A stretch of 64,000 nucleotides of DNA from Alphaproteobacteria bacterium (GTDB taxonomy: Bacteria; Pseudomonadota; Alphaproteobacteria; Caulobacterales; Parvularculaceae), in contig JAUIMC010000003.1 in the NCBI GenBank assembly GCA_030433215.1, forward strand, positions 248,001 through 312,000. The letters run 5' to 3'. The translations under genes and the position numbers were made by a program. Position 1 is the stretch's first letter. The number at the start of each line of letters is the position of its first letter. Positions 9,682-19,423 of this stretch are shown here, piece after piece. Under the pieces are notes generated by a model that ran no database searches, had not been told where the DNA came from, and worked only from the letters and a program-made list of their open reading frames with translations.

Positions 9682-11230
9682 ACCGGCGAAGGAATTGCGC
9701 GCGGAGCGCCTTCTTGTCGGGCTTGCCCAGATTTGTCAGCGGGATGGCGTCAACGAAATGAACGGTTTTGGGCGCCTGATGCGCTCCCTTCGCCGCCCGT
9801 ACATGTTTTGACAGCTCTTCGCCCGTAGCTTGCCCGTCCGGTTTCAAAACGACCGCGGCGGTCACCATTTCACCCCATTTTTCGTCCGGCGCGCCGAAAA
9901 CGGCGGCCTGCGCGACAGCGGGATGCGCGCAAAGCGCGTCTTCCACTTCCCGGGGGAAGACATTGAAACCGCCGGTGATGATCATGTCTTTGGCGCGGTC
10001 GACGATCCGCAAGAAACCGTCCGGATCCTTGATGGCGATATCGCCGGTATGAAGCCAGCCATGCCTGAAGGCTTCCTCCGTCTGCTCCGGCTTGTTGTAG
10101 TAGCCCGGCATGACCAGCGGCCCACGCGTGCAAATCTCGCCGGGCTCGCCGTCGGGAACCGGCTCTCCGTCATCATCGAGCAGGGCGACGTTTAACCAAG
10201 GAACGGGGCGGCCGCAGGATGCGAGCCGCCTCGGATCGTCGGCGATATGTTCGCTTTTGCGCATGATCGTGATCGTCATCGGGCATTCGACCTGTCCATA
10301 GAACTGGAAGAAGACGGGGCCGAATTTTTCAATCGCCTCCTGCAAGCGCGGCACCGACATTGGCGACGCGCCGTAAATCACGGTCTCCAGGCTGCTGAGA
10401 TCGAACTCCGAAAAGCGCGGATGGTCCATAAGGGCGTAAATCATGGTGGGAACCATCAAGACACAGTTGATCCTGTGCTTCTGGATCGCCTCCATGACTG
10501 CCACGGGCTCGAAACCGGGAATGACATAAAAGGCGCCGCCCTTGAGCAGCGTCGGCAAGAACATGACGCCGCCGGTGTGGCTCAGCGGGGCGACCAGCAA
10601 ATGACGGATGTCTTCCGGCCATTCCCATTCGGCCATCATGATGCGCGTCATCTCTATGAAGCAGCGGTATGAGCCCTCGATTCCCTTCGGCTTTCCTGTC
10701 GTCCCGCCGGAATAGGTGAGCCGGTAGACTTCATAGCCGCTCAAGGCCGGCGCGACCAGCGGCGGGGCCGGCTGTCTGGCGACGACGGGCAACAGGTCAT
10801 CTCCCGCCTCGCTCGGCCCCAGCGACCAGATACGCGCCAGCTGCGGGCAGCGTTGCTTTACCTCCGCGATCAACGCGTCGAATTTCGGATCGAAAATCAC
10901 AGTGTCGATATTTGCGTCTTCGACCACATAAACAAAATCGTCCGCCGCCCCCATGGGATGCAGCGGCGCGATAAGCATGGTCTCGATCAGAGCGGCGTCC
11001 ATGACATGGATGACCTCCGCCCGATTGCCGGACAACAAGGCTATGCGGCTGTTGCGGTTGAGACCGAGCGATTTGAAAGCCTGACAGTAGCGGCTGGTCT
11101 CGTCGGCGATCTGTCGGCCGGTCCTTGCGCTGCCATCAGGCAGGAAAAGGACATTCCGGTCGGCGTGAACGCGCAGCATCTCGATCACCAGATGCGGCGT
11201 GAACATCTCCTGATGGATTTTTTCCGGCAT
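9680..11230 (-). CDS. AMP-forming acyl/aryl-CoA ligase
   Basis: This 516-residue ANL-superfamily enzyme should activate a carboxylic acid to its CoA thioester using ATP. The P-loop-like motif TYSGGTTGKPKG is near residues 170-181. WLHTGDIA and the hinge region DRAKDMIITGGFNVFP are near 390-427, and the catalytic Lys motif NLGKPDKKAL is near 504. It is the last gene of the leftward run behind the MFS transporter (130-base gap). It probably supplies the CoA ester used by the dehydrogenases on the other strand. Confidence 0.9.
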   Translation of the reverse strand: MPEKIHQEMFTPHLVIEMLRVHADRNVLFLPDGSARTGRQIADETSRYCQAFKSLGLNRNSRIALLSGNRAEVIHVMDAALIETMLIAPLHPMGAADDFVYVVEDANIDTVIFDPKFDALIAEVKQRCPQLARIWSLGPSEAGDDLLPVVARQPAPPLVAPALSGYEVYRLTYSGGTTGKPKGIEGSYRCFIEMTRIMMAEWEWPEDIRHLLVAPLSHTGGVMFLPTLLKGGAFYVIPGFEPVAVMEAIQKHRINCVLMVPTMIYALMDHPRFSEFDLSSLETVIYGASPMSVPRLQEAIEKFGPVFFQFYGQVECPMTITIMRKSEHIADDPRRLASCGRPVPWLNVALLDDDGEPVPDGEPGEICTRGPLVMPGYYNKPEQTEEAFRHGWLHTGDIAIKDPDGFLRIVDRAKDMIITGGFNVFPREVEDALCAHPAVAQAAVFGAPDEKWGEMVTAAVVLKPDGQATGEELSKHVRAAKGAHQAPKTVHFVDAIPLTNLGKPDKKALRAQFLRR

Positions 11231-11360
11231 TCAATAGTCACCCTTTTCGCCATGTCGCTTCAGCAAAGAAAGAACGCGTCGGGCCCTCGCCAGAAAAGAT
11301 GACTCGCCGGGCGCCGGCTTCGCCAAGCCAGCATGAAACAGCCCGTCCCGCGCGCGCCCG

Positions 11361-12707
11361 TCAATCGTCTTCAACAACCGCGCGTGCAAAGACCCCGCGT
11401 GACAGGAGCGCCAGGCCGGCGCCCAGACCGGCAAAACCGGCGAGAACGACAGACAGCGACAACGCCAGGTCCTGCCCCGCAAAGAAGCGGTCATTCAGCA
11501 CGCCGATCAAGACAGGGCCGAGCCCGGCCGCGCAGAGAATTGTAGCGGTGACATAAAGGGACATGGCCAGGCCCCTATGGGGCGCAGGGGTCAGCATCTG
11601 CATGCCCACGACGGCGGCCGGACCGCAAATCTGGATCGCCGCCTGCGCCAGACTGTACCCCGCCAGCGAGACAATCAGGTTGTCCACGGAGGTGAAGGCG
11701 AGCATGCAAGGAATGCTCAACGCCATCGACAAGGCCACCAACAGGACGGGCGCGCCTTTGATATGGCGCATCGCGTCCAAGGCCGCGCCGCCCACCAGGA
11801 AGCCCAGGGGCGCGCTGATTGCCGTGACGAGTCCTGACAGAATGGCCGCTGTTGAGATGTCGAGACTGAATTCGCGAACATAAAAGCTGGGTGACCATGT
11901 GGCGAGCACGGTGTTCGCAAGGATCGCACATGAGGCATAGCTCAAATGCAGAAAATAGGCCGCCTTGCGCGAGCCCAGATGGGCAAGGGCTTCGCGTATG
12001 GTCGGCTGTGTCTCCTGTCGCCGGGGGGGATCCCGCAAGAGCAAAAAGATGGCGGCCAGAAACAAGCCCGGAACCGCGGCGAGGATAAAAAGGCCCCGCC
12101 ACGGCGAGAGATCGCGCCCCAGATGCCAGCCGCCTTGCTCGGTCAACAATGCCAGGACGGCGCCGCCGCCGACAAAGGCCAGAATCTTCCCGAACGAACT
12201 GCCGGTCAGGAAGACGCCCGTGGCGCGTCCGACCTTTTCGCGGGAGAAGTAGGAGGCGATCAGAGACGTGCCCGCCGGGAACACCGTCGCCTCCCCCATG
12301 CCAACGCAGGCTATGGCGATGAAGATGGCGGTAAAGGTGCTTGAGAATCCGATGGCGGCTGTGGCGAGGCTCCATATAATCGTGCCGAAGGCAATCAACC
12401 GGAAGCGATGAAACACGTCCGTAAAGCGCCCCATGGGTAATGAAAACAAGGCATAGGAAGCCGCAAAAGCGGGACCGGAAAGCAAACCGAGCTGCGTATC
12501 CGTCAGGTGCAGCTCCATCTTCATTCCCGGCAGAGCGACACTGATCAGATAGCGGTCCAGCACCGAAACCAGGTACGTCACTGTTAGCAAGCCCAGGATC
12601 GGCCAGGAATGCATGGCGCGCCTGGGGCCGCCCGGACCCGCAGCGGATTCTGCCGGCGCGGCGCCGCTTTTCAAAGGCCGCAGGTTCGACTCGCTCGCTT
12701 TCGACAT
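11361..12707 (-). CDS. MFS transporter
   Basis: This 448-residue membrane protein has about twelve hydrophobic segments after a polar N-terminus of some 35 residues. The signature loop between helices 2 and 3 is a divergent MGRFTDVFHRFR. The sequence resembles MFS carriers of organic anions (ACS-like groups), but the substrate cannot be set from sequence. Its position between an alpha/beta hydrolase and a CoA ligase suggests uptake of the acid that the ligase activates. Confidence 0.85.
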   Translation of the reverse strand: MSKASESNLRPLKSGAAPAESAAGPGGPRRAMHSWPILGLLTVTYLVSVLDRYLISVALPGMKMELHLTDTQLGLLSGPAFAASYALFSLPMGRFTDVFHRFRLIAFGTIIWSLATAAIGFSSTFTAIFIAIACVGMGEATVFPAGTSLIASYFSREKVGRATGVFLTGSSFGKILAFVGGGAVLALLTEQGGWHLGRDLSPWRGLFILAAVPGLFLAAIFLLLRDPPRRQETQPTIREALAHLGSRKAAYFLHLSYASCAILANTVLATWSPSFYVREFSLDISTAAILSGLVTAISAPLGFLVGGAALDAMRHIKGAPVLLVALSMALSIPCMLAFTSVDNLIVSLAGYSLAQAAIQICGPAAVVGMQMLTPAPHRGLAMSLYVTATILCAAGLGPVLIGVLNDRFFAGQDLALSLSVVLAGFAGLGAGLALLSRGVFARAVVEDD

Positions 12708-12837
12708 ATTTCTCTCGTTTCAAAAGCGGCAGGAGACACTACACGCGCCTCCCGCCTCCGTTCTTTTCCCAACCCAACCGTCGCCGGATGGGCGCGCGAT
12801 GAAAGGAGCCTTCGTCCATATGTTCGATGGCCTGTCT

Positions 12838-13956
12838 TCAGATCCTGGCGGCCGTCCATTCCGCAATCATGTCTCCGACCATCGGACGCAATGTCGAATC
12901 GTCTTCGAAGTAATGGCCGCCCGGCGTCATCTCGAGAGTCTTGTCTTTGGCGCCAAGGGCTTCGAAAATGATCTCCGCGTCACTTGGAAAGACGCCCTTG
13001 TCGCCTGTCCCCTGGATCACCAGAGACGGCAGCGCGACATGGCCGAGCTGCACCCCGCCACGGCACTGCGAGGTTTCAAGGCTCCACATGGAAAGCCATG
13101 TTTTTAACGTGCTCGATCTGCCCAGCGCGGAAAGCCCGCGATTTGCGGCCTGCGGATCGCCCCAATAGCATCCGGGACATTGCCGCGTTGACGGGTCGAT
13201 GGCCGGATCCATGAACCGCAAGTCCGCCCATGCGCGGAACAAGGGAAAGGTGCGGTCGGGAATGCCGGCTTCATTCAAGCGCGCCAGCTCTTGTTTCGCC
13301 CAATCGGTAATGCGCTGGTTGCGCGCCCGTTGGGCCGCGCGATAGCGATCGATAAAGTCCTCAGAGTAAGGCGGGCCATTGTCCGGATTGAAAGGATTGA
13401 GGGACTCGTCAGTCTTGACCGGGTCCGTTTCGTCGATGACCGAAGCGTCCAGCCAGTTCGTCAACACCTCCGGTCTTCCCAGATGCGAGTTGACCGAAAT
13501 ATAAAGCTGGCCGCCTTCCAACGACTGCAAGGCCTCTTGAGCGGCGGCGCTTGCGTCTTTCGCCAGCGCATGGTTTTGCGCTTCAGCCTGATACGCCGCC
13601 ATCAGCGATCCGCCGCCAGAATTGCCCAGCAGGATGATCTGTTCCACGCCCTGCCGGCGCAGCCAACTCACGCCCGCGCCAATGTCGATCAACGCGCTTT
13701 CGAGCAAAAACAGGTCTTCCGCGCCGCGAAACCGCGTGTTCCAGCCGAGAAACCCATAGCCCCGTTCGGCCATGACCGCGCCAAGATAATGGTCCGTGAA
13801 ATCGCCGTTATAGTGGCTTGCAATAAACGCCGTCTTTGGCCTTTTGCCCGCCGGCGTCCAGTAAGCCCCCTGACAACGATAACAATTCGGCAAGCGCGGC
13901 GCAGTCGGCGACTCCAACTCGACAAACTGTTTTTCAACCGACGCGGAATTGCCCAT
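12838..13956 (-). CDS. alpha/beta hydrolase, paralogue of the one at 131
   Basis: This 372-residue alpha/beta hydrolase has GNSGGGS around residues 111-117 and the catalytic His in GGHYFEDD near 347. It aligns with the 131-1267 protein over nearly its full length. Unlike that copy it has CYRCQG-type residues at the N-terminus and a short insertion of about ten residues after the nucleophile. No signal peptide is seen. Its gene lies 229 bases after the VOC gene at 14186, so it may have its own promoter; ATG 13956 is preceded by AGGAGAG. Confidence 0.88.
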   Translation of the reverse strand: MGNSASVEKQFVELESPTAPRLPNCYRCQGAYWTPAGKRPKTAFIASHYNGDFTDHYLGAVMAERGYGFLGWNTRFRGAEDLFLLESALIDIGAGVSWLRRQGVEQIILLGNSGGGSLMAAYQAEAQNHALAKDASAAAQEALQSLEGGQLYISVNSHLGRPEVLTNWLDASVIDETDPVKTDESLNPFNPDNGPPYSEDFIDRYRAAQRARNQRITDWAKQELARLNEAGIPDRTFPLFRAWADLRFMDPAIDPSTRQCPGCYWGDPQAANRGLSALGRSSTLKTWLSMWSLETSQCRGGVQLGHVALPSLVIQGTGDKGVFPSDAEIIFEALGAKDKTLEMTPGGHYFEDDSTLRPMVGDMIAEWTAARI

Positions 13957-14185
13957 TTTCTCTCCTATTCTACATCGCTCGACAGAAACATTTCGCGCCG
14001 CAAGGTGACGGCGTGATCGATTGCCGGGCCCCTTGCTGCTTAGCTGTGTGACGCCAGCGCACGGCCCGAGACCGGCCGCGCCGTAGACACTGCGCGCCGG
14101 ATGAAGACGGTTTCAGATCGGACGGGCGCGCTTCTCTGACGGCCATGGGCGCCGATTTTTTCTGTCGCCAACACCACGCCGCCCT

Positions 14186-14752
14186 TCATGACAAAGGAAC
14201 GCTGTCTTTTTGAGACGCAGGCGTGTTTGCCTCGTCAGGCCCCAACTCCCTCACCCATGCGGCGAATTCCAGCCGGATGCCATCAGGGTCAAAGAAGTAA
14301 ATGGCCCGAACATAAGTGGTCTCATTGACTTCCGGACTGACCGAGAGCCGGCTGTCATCATGGTTGACGATGGGCGTAACCTCGATGCCATGCTCGATGA
14401 GCCGCTGGCGATAAACATCCAGCATTTCGGGAGCGACAGTCAGCGCAACATGGTTCATCGACCCATGCGCCGACCTCCCGCCTCCCGGCTCCGAGCTTGC
14501 CACGCCGGGCGCGGCTTCGGGCGCATTGGGATACCAGAAGAAGGCGAGCGCCGTTTCATTGCCGATGTCAAAAAAGAAATGCTGCATGCCCGCAGACCAG
14601 TTCGGCACGTCGCCCGGGATTTCGAGCGTCTTGATCAGCGGAAAGCCGAGGATGTCACGGTAAAAATGCACCGTCCTTTCCATGTTCTTGCAGACCAGGG
14701 CGAGATGATGGATGCCGTGGGTCTGAAACTTCGGCTTTTCGGCATGCGTCAT
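14186..14752 (-). CDS. VOC-family protein, paralogue of the one at 1815
   Basis: This 188-residue two-module VOC protein keeps the metal ligands of its paralogue: His in HHLAL, His in NHVAL and Glu in RLEFAAW. The two proteins are near identical through the FYRDILGFPLIKTLEIP and MQHFFFDIGNET segments. It differs mainly at the C-terminus, which is 12 residues shorter. The gene heads the leftward run with the hydrolase, MFS transporter and CoA ligase, so the VOC plus hydrolase pairing is conserved at both sites. Confidence 0.86.
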   Translation of the reverse strand: MTHAEKPKFQTHGIHHLALVCKNMERTVHFYRDILGFPLIKTLEIPGDVPNWSAGMQHFFFDIGNETALAFFWYPNAPEAAPGVASSEPGGGRSAHGSMNHVALTVAPEMLDVYRQRLIEHGIEVTPIVNHDDSRLSVSPEVNETTYVRAIYFFDPDGIRLEFAAWVRELGPDEANTPASQKDSVPLS

Positions 14753-14892
14753 GATCGAGTCTCCTCTTGTTTTGCAGGAGGACCGCCGCCGGCCTTCATG
14801 GCCGGCCGCCAGCGCCGGCCCGGGCGGAGCGATCGCTCATCCCGGCGGGACAAGGATCGCTCATGTCCCGGGGCCCTCTCCCGCTTCACGCA

Positions 14893-17391
14893 TCAGCCCC
14901 CGAAATGATGGCCGACGCGGACGCCGAAAGTCCTGGGGGCGGCGATAGCCCCGCTGTCCCCGAGGGCGCTCGAAGAGGCCTGGTGAAGATACTCGGCGCC
15001 GGTAAGGTTCCGGCCCCACAAGCCGACGTCCCAGCGTCCGTCGGCAGACGTCCACTTGGCCGTCGCGCTGAGAAGGTTATAGCTCGACTGCCTGCGCCGG
15101 TTGTCAGGCTCCCAATAAAACCCGTCATTGTAGCTATAGGTTGACCCAAGCTCGAGCTCTCCCGAGAAGAGCGGAACGGTGTACCGCACGCCCAGATTGC
15201 CCGTGAATTTAGGGGCCATGATGAAATCATTGCCGGTGGCGTCGATGACGCAGCTGGTGTTGCCGCCGGCCGTCGCAGACGTCGCCGGCAAAGGCGTCGG
15301 GCAGTTGAAGCCCGCCGGAATGGTCAACGGCATGACCGGATTCGACAACGTCGCCGGGGCGTTGGGAAACTGGGTGTACTCCGAGTGCAGATATTCGGCG
15401 TTGGCGCTGATGACCAAATTGTCGGTAAGGGCGAACTCTGTCGAAACATCTACGCCCTGGGATACGCCGCGCGCCGCATTGAGAAGGAACGTCCCGCCCG
15501 TCGGCACCACCGAACGAAGCTGGATGTCTTCGAACTTGTTGTGGAAGTAGGCCAGGTTAAACAGAACCCGCTTGTCCCAGAATGTGGACTTAAGGCCGGC
15601 CTCGAATGTTTTGACCGTCTGGGGTTTCGCGGCAGGGTTGGCGCCGTTGACGCCGCTGAGATTATAAACGCCGGACTTGAAACCCGTATTGTAGGATACG
15701 TAGCCCATCAGCGTATCTGTGAACTGGTGATCGAGGGAAAGCCGGTACGTGACCTTATCGAAGGTTTCTTCGGTCGGAACGGTGAAGGCAATGGGCACGC
15801 CCGCTGTGATGGCGGATATTTCGCGCTTCTCGTTTGAATAGCGAACGCCGCCTGTCAGGTCAGTGTCCGGAAATAGGCTGATGGTGGCCTGGCCGTAGCC
15901 GGCCCAGGCTTCGGTTTTCTGGAGGGACTCAAATCCGAAGGTGCCGAACAAGCCGGACTGAAAGCTGTCCGCAAACCCGGCCTCGCCGTTCAGATAGAAA
16001 GCGCCCAACACCCATTGAAATGGCGAGCTGCTCTGCGAGAGAAGCCGGAATTCCTGGGTGTAGCTGTCGTCTGTCGGATTAAGCGCGAGCGTCACAAGAT
16101 TTGACGGCGAGAAGTCGAAGTCCTGAAGCTCCTCGCCTCGAAGGAACCGGTAGGAAGAGACGCTGACCAGACGCGCCCAATCGAAATCCTGCTCAATCTT
16201 CAGATTGACGCCGCCGGTCTTGATCTTGTTCGACGAGTCGATATCCGAATCGATATCATAGAAGTCCGCCGGAGGGTTGGTGGCCTTGTCAAACGCCAGC
16301 GCCATCGGGCGCAACACCGCGCCCAAATCATCGTTTCTCTTGAAATAGTCCGCCCCCAGGGTCACCGTCGTTTCGTCCGTCGGCGACCATAGAAATTTAG
16401 TCCGGAGGCTGATGTCATTGCCGCTATAGACAGGCTCGCCGGTGTTCACATTACGGCCCCAGGAATCGTCCTGGTTGCTGGCCATCACGGCGATATCGGC
16501 GGCGAGATTTTCAGTGATCGGCGCCGTCGCATAAAAGGAGCCGGACACCGTGTCGTAGTTTCCATAGCCGACCCTGATATCGGCCGAGGGGGTGAAGGAC
16601 GGCGTCCGCGTAATCACCTGAATAGCGCCCGCCGCCGCGTTACGGCCGAACAGCGTGCCCTGCGGCCCCTTCAGAACCTCGACGCGCTCAATATTATTGA
16701 GGCTGAATATCTGCGAAAACAGGTTTGGAATGTAAACATCATCAACATAGACAGCGGTCGCGCCCTCGTCGCCGGCCGACCCGGAGGGGTTTCCGATGCC
16801 GCGGATGAAAGGGATGGCCGCGCCAATGGAACGGCTGATCACCAGGCCCGGAACGAGGGTCGTTAAAGCAACGGTGTCTTCAACGCCGGCGCTCTCCAGA
16901 GTTGAAGCGCTGAGAACCGACACGGTGATCGGCACGGTCTGAACGGGCTGTTCGCGCCGCTGGGCCGTCACGATGATTTCTCCGGGCCTTGCCCGCGCCG
17001 GGACGGCCCGCGATCTGGCCTCATTCACCCCGGTTTCGTTCGTCTCCGCCGCCACTTCAATAAGATAGGCGCCTTGCGGCGTGCGGCGCGCCTTCAGGTC
17101 CGTGCCCTGAAGCGCGGCCTCCAGCGCCTGTTCCGTGGTGTAGTCGCCGCTCACTGGCTGAGCGCGCTTGCCGCGCACATCATCCGACGCGAAAATGACT
17201 TCGGCGCCCGTCTGCTGGCCGATCTGGTTCAAGGTCAAGGCGACGGCTTGCGCCGGTATGTCGACTTCGAGGACCTCGTCCGTCTGCGCCCGGGCCGCGA
17301 CCGCACTGGCCGCAAATAACGACAAGGTCGCCGCCCCAAGGAAGAATGACCTGCGGATAGCGCGCGCACTTCGAGTCTTGACTGTTACCAT
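14893..17391 (-). CDS. TonB-dependent receptor with N-terminal STN signalling domain
   Basis: This 832-residue outer membrane receptor takes its start at 17391, after GGGAGG; an ATG six codons upstream is less likely. A signal peptide ends near AARAQ. It is followed by a secretin/TonB STN domain (about residues 40-100), a TonB-box region near EIIVTAQ, a plug domain with VEVLKGPQGTLFGRNA, and a 22-strand-type barrel ending in VRVGHHFGG. STN domains pass a ligand signal to a FecR protein. The fecR and sigma genes lie directly upstream on the same strand. A Fur-box-like palindrome before the gene suggests ferric-siderophore or haem uptake. Confidence 0.92.
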   Translation of the reverse strand: MVTVKTRSARAIRRSFFLGAATLSLFAASAVAARAQTDEVLEVDIPAQAVALTLNQIGQQTGAEVIFASDDVRGKRAQPVSGDYTTEQALEAALQGTDLKARRTPQGAYLIEVAAETNETGVNEARSRAVPARARPGEIIVTAQRREQPVQTVPITVSVLSASTLESAGVEDTVALTTLVPGLVISRSIGAAIPFIRGIGNPSGSAGDEGATAVYVDDVYIPNLFSQIFSLNNIERVEVLKGPQGTLFGRNAAAGAIQVITRTPSFTPSADIRVGYGNYDTVSGSFYATAPITENLAADIAVMASNQDDSWGRNVNTGEPVYSGNDISLRTKFLWSPTDETTVTLGADYFKRNDDLGAVLRPMALAFDKATNPPADFYDIDSDIDSSNKIKTGGVNLKIEQDFDWARLVSVSSYRFLRGEELQDFDFSPSNLVTLALNPTDDSYTQEFRLLSQSSSPFQWVLGAFYLNGEAGFADSFQSGLFGTFGFESLQKTEAWAGYGQATISLFPDTDLTGGVRYSNEKREISAITAGVPIAFTVPTEETFDKVTYRLSLDHQFTDTLMGYVSYNTGFKSGVYNLSGVNGANPAAKPQTVKTFEAGLKSTFWDKRVLFNLAYFHNKFEDIQLRSVVPTGGTFLLNAARGVSQGVDVSTEFALTDNLVISANAEYLHSEYTQFPNAPATLSNPVMPLTIPAGFNCPTPLPATSATAGGNTSCVIDATGNDFIMAPKFTGNLGVRYTVPLFSGELELGSTYSYNDGFYWEPDNRRRQSSYNLLSATAKWTSADGRWDVGLWGRNLTGAEYLHQASSSALGDSGAIAAPRTFGVRVGHHFGG

Positions 17392-17529
17392 GATATCCCT
17401 CCCGTTCATTACAGCGCTGATTTTTTTGCTTGCCTATTCGCAAAACGCGGCCTTGGATTAAATCCACATCCAGCGGGAAAAAAATTTCCAGCGGCCGGGG
17501 GCTGAGAGCCGAATAGCAAACCGGGGCGC

Positions 17530-17550
17530 GCTCGCGAAAAAAGCGCGAGC
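17530..17550. terminator. hairpin downstream of fecR
   Basis: GCTCGCG at 17530-17536 and CGCGAGC at 17544-17550 form a perfect seven-pair stem with an A-rich loop, in the gap between fecR and the receptor gene. There is no strong T run after it on the minus strand, so it may be an attenuator or RNA-stability hairpin instead of a full terminator. Confidence 0.35.
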
Positions 17551-17553
17551 CGT

Positions 17554-17568
17554 TGATAACGGTTCTCA
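17554..17568. promoter_or_regulatory. candidate Fur box
   Basis: TGATAAC-G-GTTCTCA is a 7-1-7 interrupted palindrome with six of seven positions paired. It resembles the classical Fur pattern TGATAAT-N-ATTATCA. It lies about 165 bases before the receptor's start and after the fecR stop. The neighbouring sigma-FecR-receptor set makes iron control plausible. Confidence 0.45.
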
Positions 17569-17657
17569 TTAAGCGTCATTTTGCGCGCGCCGGGGGGCAG
17601 CCTTGGCTGCGTGCGCGCCTCGAAGAAGCGCGGCCTCAACTTACCGGAGCGATGGGG

Positions 17658-18764
17658 TTATGGCGTCGAGCTGGCGTCCACCGCCGTCAGCTCGATGTCG
17701 CCATTGGCGAGACGTCTGGACTGAATGGGCAACAGCTCTCCAACGATCGCCGCGAACCGCTCGGGATCGTCAACGCGGAAGACGCCGCTTAGACGCAAGC
17801 GCCCGCTTGCGGCGTCCGCCAGCACCAGTTGTTGGTTTGAATAACGATTCATTTCCTGAACCACATCCGTCAACGGGTCGTCATTGAACTCGACAAAGCC
17901 GTCAGACCAGAGAAGGTTCTTTTCAACATTCACCTTGGTGATCTTCGGGCGCGACCCAAACGACGCGACGAGTTCTTGCCCCGGGCTCATCACCATTGGC
18001 ATTATCGCCTCTGCACTCGCCATTTCCTTGTCGGCGGCGTCCACCACCACTTTGCCTTCGACGAGCACAACCTTCATGCTGTCCTGGTCGAGCCTGACCT
18101 CGAAAACCGTGCCCAACGCCGTCACCAGCCGATCCCCGGCCTGCACGACAAAGGGCCTGTGGTGGTCCTTGGCCACTTCAAAAAGCACCTGCCCTCGTAA
18201 AAGTTCAACGGCGCGCCGACCCGATGTGTAATCAACCCGCACGGCGCTGTCCGTATTGAGGGTCAGCACGCTGCCATCGGCCAAATCGACGGTCCGCCGT
18301 TCGGCTTTTGCAGTGGCGAATTCGGCGTTGACCAATTTGCTGTCGTCGCGCGGCGACGGCGCTTGTGCCGTTCGCTGCGCAACCGCCGGCGCGGCTTGCG
18401 GCGAGCCGCCGGACGAAGGCCATAAGAGGCCCGCATTCAGCCCTATAATGACGAGCAACGAAGCGGCGACGCCGGCTACGCCCATGCCGATCAACAGTCT
18501 TTTCGGGGGCTTGCGAGAATAAGCGAGCGCCGACTCCCGCAAGGTGTTGAGCTTCAAGCGCCCGTCCGGGTCCTCGAAGATGCCCCAGGCGCGCTTTGCG
18601 CGCTGGAAGGCCTCGTAATTGGCTGACGATTCCGACAGCCATGAATCGAACTCCATCTGCTCCTGCCCGCTGAGCGAGCCGGAATCGAGACGCACCATCC
18701 AGGACGCCGCGACGTCATCCGGGTCCTTGTCGCCTCCGGGGATCTTTGTGCTTCGCCGCTTCAT
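17658..18764 (-). CDS. FecR-family anti-sigma/sigma regulator
   Basis: This 368-residue inner-membrane regulator has an N-terminal cytoplasmic part of about 90 residues (DUF4880-like, with the AFQRAKRAWGIFEDP segment). One membrane helix (LIGMGVAGVAASLLVIIGL) follows, then a periplasmic FecR domain (SVLTLNTDSAVRV, then FEVAKDHHRPFVV) and a C-terminal STN-like region. It should receive the signal from the receptor's STN domain and control the sigma factor. The gene starts two bases after the sigma factor stop, so they are coupled. Confidence 0.9.
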   Translation of the reverse strand: MKRRSTKIPGGDKDPDDVAASWMVRLDSGSLSGQEQMEFDSWLSESSANYEAFQRAKRAWGIFEDPDGRLKLNTLRESALAYSRKPPKRLLIGMGVAGVAASLLVIIGLNAGLLWPSSGGSPQAAPAVAQRTAQAPSPRDDSKLVNAEFATAKAERRTVDLADGSVLTLNTDSAVRVDYTSGRRAVELLRGQVLFEVAKDHHRPFVVQAGDRLVTALGTVFEVRLDQDSMKVVLVEGKVVVDAADKEMASAEAIMPMVMSPGQELVASFGSRPKITKVNVEKNLLWSDGFVEFNDDPLTDVVQEMNRYSNQQLVLADAASGRLRLSGVFRVDDPERFAAIVGELLPIQSRRLANGDIELTAVDASSTP

Positions 18765-18766
18765 AG

Positions 18767-19381
18767 CTAGTCGATCCGCTGAGCGAGATGCTTGATTGCG
18801 CGCTGCATATGCTTCTCCACGGCACTGACCGAAATGCCTAATCGCGCGGCGATATCCTTGAAAGGCAACCTCTCGATTCGCCTCAACACGAAAATCGCCC
18901 GCGTCCGTTCCGGCAGCTCAAACAATACAACAATTGCCTGTGCGAGTTGCTCCTTTCCCTGCAAAACGCGCTCGGGAGAAAAATCCTCATCTGAATGCCT
19001 GTCATCTTCGAACGGTTCATGGGCGTCGGCGCAGCGAGTGACCCGCTTTCTATAGCGATCCCGGAGAACGCTGCTTGCCGTTTCGAACACATATGCGTTG
19101 AGATTCCCCTGCTCAAGGGTCGAGGTGCCGCCGCGGCGGATCAATCTCAAAAACACCTCCTGGACCATGTCCTCGATGTTGTCGACATTCTTGGTCCGGC
19201 GGCTGAAATAACGCAGGAGCGCGCCATGAAAATTATGGCATAGACGCTCTATGGCGGCTGCGTCGTCCTCACTCAGTCGGGTATTGCGATCTGGCTCAAC
19301 CAAGTCCTTATCCCTTACTAGGGCGTCCGGCTCGATTGTTAATGCATCGTCGGGGGCTGTCAAAGGCCCTGTCAGCGCCAA
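18767..19381 (-). CDS. ECF sigma factor, FecI-like
   Basis: This 204-residue sigma factor has region 2 (FHGALLRYFSRRTKNVDNIED, then VQEVFLRLIRR) at about residues 50-85. Region 4 with its helix-turn-helix (LPFKDIAARLGISVSAVEKHM) is near 168-190. An acidic N-terminal tail of about 40 residues precedes them. It heads the sigma-fecR-receptor cassette and should direct transcription of the receptor. A second sigma factor of the same type lies at 34118. Confidence 0.92.
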   Translation of the reverse strand: MALTGPLTAPDDALTIEPDALVRDKDLVEPDRNTRLSEDDAAAIERLCHNFHGALLRYFSRRTKNVDNIEDMVQEVFLRLIRRGGTSTLEQGNLNAYVFETASSVLRDRYRKRVTRCADAHEPFEDDRHSDEDFSPERVLQGKEQLAQAIVVLFELPERTRAIFVLRRIERLPFKDIAARLGISVSAVEKHMQRAIKHLAQRID

Positions 19382-19423
19382 AGGTCTGACGTCCCCTCAG
19401 GGATATTTTCAGAGGCGGCGGCG

